Origin: Deferribacteres bacterium JdFR-76
GTDB lineage: Bacteria; Zhuqueibacterota; JdFR-76
Direction of reading: 5' to 3'
Length of the DNA stretch: 5,519 bases
Assembly (NCBI GenBank): GCA_002011685.1
Contig: MTOL01000052.1
Coordinates: 1 to 5,519, forward strand
A program made the position numbers and the translations under genes. The notes below the pieces were generated by a model. That model had not been told where the DNA came from, did no database searches, and saw only the letters and a list, made by a program, of their open reading frames with translations. Shown in pieces: positions 4,174-5,519 of this stretch (the first letter of the stretch is position 1; each line of letters starts with the position of its first letter).

Positions 4174-5519
4174 ATGAATTATCCGGTGTGGGATCTTACT
4201 TTTGGTGCAGGCCTGCTGATCGCGATTGTTTCTGTTGTGCATGTCTTTGTGTCCCATTTTGCTGTGGGTGGCGGCCTGTTTCTGGTACTTACCGAACAGA
4301 AAGCCTACCGGGAGCAGAACACGGCGCTGCTGGAATGGCTTAAGCGTCACACCCGCTTTTTTGTGCTGCTGACGGTGGTGTTTGGAGCCATGACAGGTGT
4401 TGGTATCTGGTTTACTATCGGTTTGATCCATCCTTCAGGCACCAGCATTTTGATTCATTCGTACGTCTGGGGCTGGGCCATTGAATGGGTATTCTTCTTT
4501 CTGGAAATTACGGCAGCTCTGCTGTACCTCTACGGCTGGGACCGTGTGGACCGGAAGACGCACCTGTGGCTGGGATGGATCTATTTTGTCGCAGCCTTTA
4601 TGAGTATGGTGATTATCAATGGAATCATTACTTTCATGCTGACCTCGGGAAAATGGATTGAAACGCACAACTTCTGGCATGGATTTTTCAACCCGACATA
4701 TTTCCCATCTTTATTTGCCCGCTTTGCCTTTTCGCTGGCGCTGGCCGGCATTTACGCCCTGATCACCGGAACCTTCCAGAAAAATTCTGATCTCAAGGCA
4801 ACTGTAATCCGCTGGAGTGTCCGCTGGATTGTACCCGCCTTTGTGATTTTACCGCTGTTTATTTACTGGTACATTGGTCAGCTGCCGGCGGAAGTGTGGG
4901 CCAGCGCCCAGGGCAAAATGCCCACAGCAACCCGATACGCCAACCTGGCCTTGATTTTTGCCATCCTTACATTCGTTGCTGCGCTGGTGACCCTCATCCG
5001 GCCCAAAAAAGTTCCGTTTATTTACAGTTTTGTGGTTCTGGCGTTTGCCTTTGTCACCATGTGGTCTTTCGAATTCATCCGCGAATCGATCCGCAAACCT
5101 TATATCATTTACGATTACATGTACGTGAATTCCATTTTCAAGCAGCCTGTGGAAGGGGATGGCGGGTTCTCGGTGGAGAATATCCGCGAAAAGGGGGTAT
5201 TGAAGGTGGCCCGCTGGGCAGAAAACCGCACTGTGACGGAAGAAAATAAGCTGGCGGCCGGCCGCGAAATCTTCCGGCTGGAATGTCAGACGTGTCACGG
5301 CATTTCAGGCTACCGCGGCATGAAAGGCATCCTTTCGCAGAAGAAATGGAGCTACAGCATGATCCTGAACCGCCTGGGTTCCCTGGACAAAATGGTCAAT
5401 GGGGTGATGCCGCCGTTCGCCGGGACGGAAGCGGAAAAGGAAGCCCTGGCCGCCTATCTAGCAAGTCTGGCGCCTGCGGGCGCCGCTGTGGCACCGGAAG
5501 CGGCTCCCGCAGCGGACGG
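4174..5519 (+). CDS. Cytochrome bd subunit I-like protein fused to a c-type cytochrome domain (3' end outside window)
   Basis: This is probably the catalytic subunit of a bd-superfamily oxygen reductase in the inner membrane. ATG 4174 follows AGAGGGAGG (4161–4169), with an in-frame stop at 4153–4155; the frame stays open for 448 codons to the window end. I count eight hydrophobic helices (about 9–40, 60–86, 93–120, 131–157, 176–200, 213–234, 256–275, 281–299). By eye against E. coli CydA, H23 aligns with H19, E104 and E111 with E99 and E107, GWDR (121–124) is identical, and E304/R307 in RESIRKPY match E445/R448. The H186 and M393 positions hold other residues, and the loop after helix six is too short to be a Q-loop. 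After helix eight comes a c-type domain: CQTCH at 371–375 binds heme, and M412 in VMPPF is the likely axial ligand. An Ala/Pro-rich linker then leaves the window, so more domains may follow. It resembles the heme-c-bearing bd families described in surveys; the electron donor is unknown. Confidence 0.85.
   Translation, partial: MNYPVWDLTFGAGLLIAIVSVVHVFVSHFAVGGGLFLVLTEQKAYREQNTALLEWLKRHTRFFVLLTVVFGAMTGVGIWFTIGLIHPSGTSILIHSYVWGWAIEWVFFFLEITAALLYLYGWDRVDRKTHLWLGWIYFVAAFMSMVIINGIITFMLTSGKWIETHNFWHGFFNPTYFPSLFARFAFSLALAGIYALITGTFQKNSDLKATVIRWSVRWIVPAFVILPLFIYWYIGQLPAEVWASAQGKMPTATRYANLALIFAILTFVAALVTLIRPKKVPFIYSFVVLAFAFVTMWSFEFIRESIRKPYIIYDYMYVNSIFKQPVEGDGGFSVENIREKGVLKVARWAENRTVTEENKLAAGREIFRLECQTCHGISGYRGMKGILSQKKWSYSMILNRLGSLDKMVNGVMPPFAGTEAEKEALAAYLASLAPAGAAVAPEAAPAAD

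Noticed and set aside
4849..5298. 149-codon open frame on the minus strand
   Set aside because: It is the reverse frame of the cytochrome gene, with no ribosome-binding site and no recognisable domain.

Overview
The window looks like chromosomal DNA of a Gram-negative bacterium of moderate GC content. No gene fixes the taxon. The order topA–xer–hpf–hprK–mannose-type PTS, followed by a respiratory gene, would fit a deep-branching lineage of the FCB or Deltaproteobacteria type (for example Calditrichota or KSB1-like). That placement is a low-confidence inference. All six genes are on the plus strand. I see no insertion sequence, CRISPR array, tRNA or rRNA.

Layout. Bases 1–555 are the 3' end of topA, the zinc-ribbon tail of DNA topoisomerase I. 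A xerC/xerD-type tyrosine recombinase (552–1451) overlaps it by 4 bases. A 191-base gap (1452–1642) follows and is the most unusual non-coding stretch here. It holds an rRNA-style boxA-like sequence, a perfect 11-bp inverted repeat enclosing 102 bases, a 12-base match to the complement of the 16S rRNA 3' end, and a 10-base pairing between the left repeat arm and the ribosome-binding site of the next gene. Together these suggest a switching RNA leader. Then come hpf (1643–1990, ribosome hibernation factor), hprK (1990–2958, HPr kinase/phosphorylase), a mannose-family PTS EIIA (2971–3360) and a mannose-family PTS EIIB (3374–3862), overlapping or closely spaced as one probable operon.

No EIIC/EIID permease, HPr or enzyme I follows. 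Instead there is a 311-base gap with a plausible sigma70-type promoter (4048–4076). It is followed by a gene that runs off the right edge (4174–5519). That gene encodes a cytochrome bd subunit I-like membrane protein fused to a c-type cytochrome domain. By eye it keeps the residues equivalent to the ligands of the oxygen-reducing hemes, but lacks the quinol loop and both ligands of heme b558.

How the parts fit: topA and xerC serve chromosome topology and dimer resolution. hpf, hprK, EIIA and EIIB look like a nutrient- and energy-status module in which a sugar-PTS phosphorelay may act in regulation rather than transport. The bd-like cytochrome is a separate transcription unit for terminal respiration. 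The two best leads are the hpf leader RNA and the heme-c-fused bd-like oxidase.
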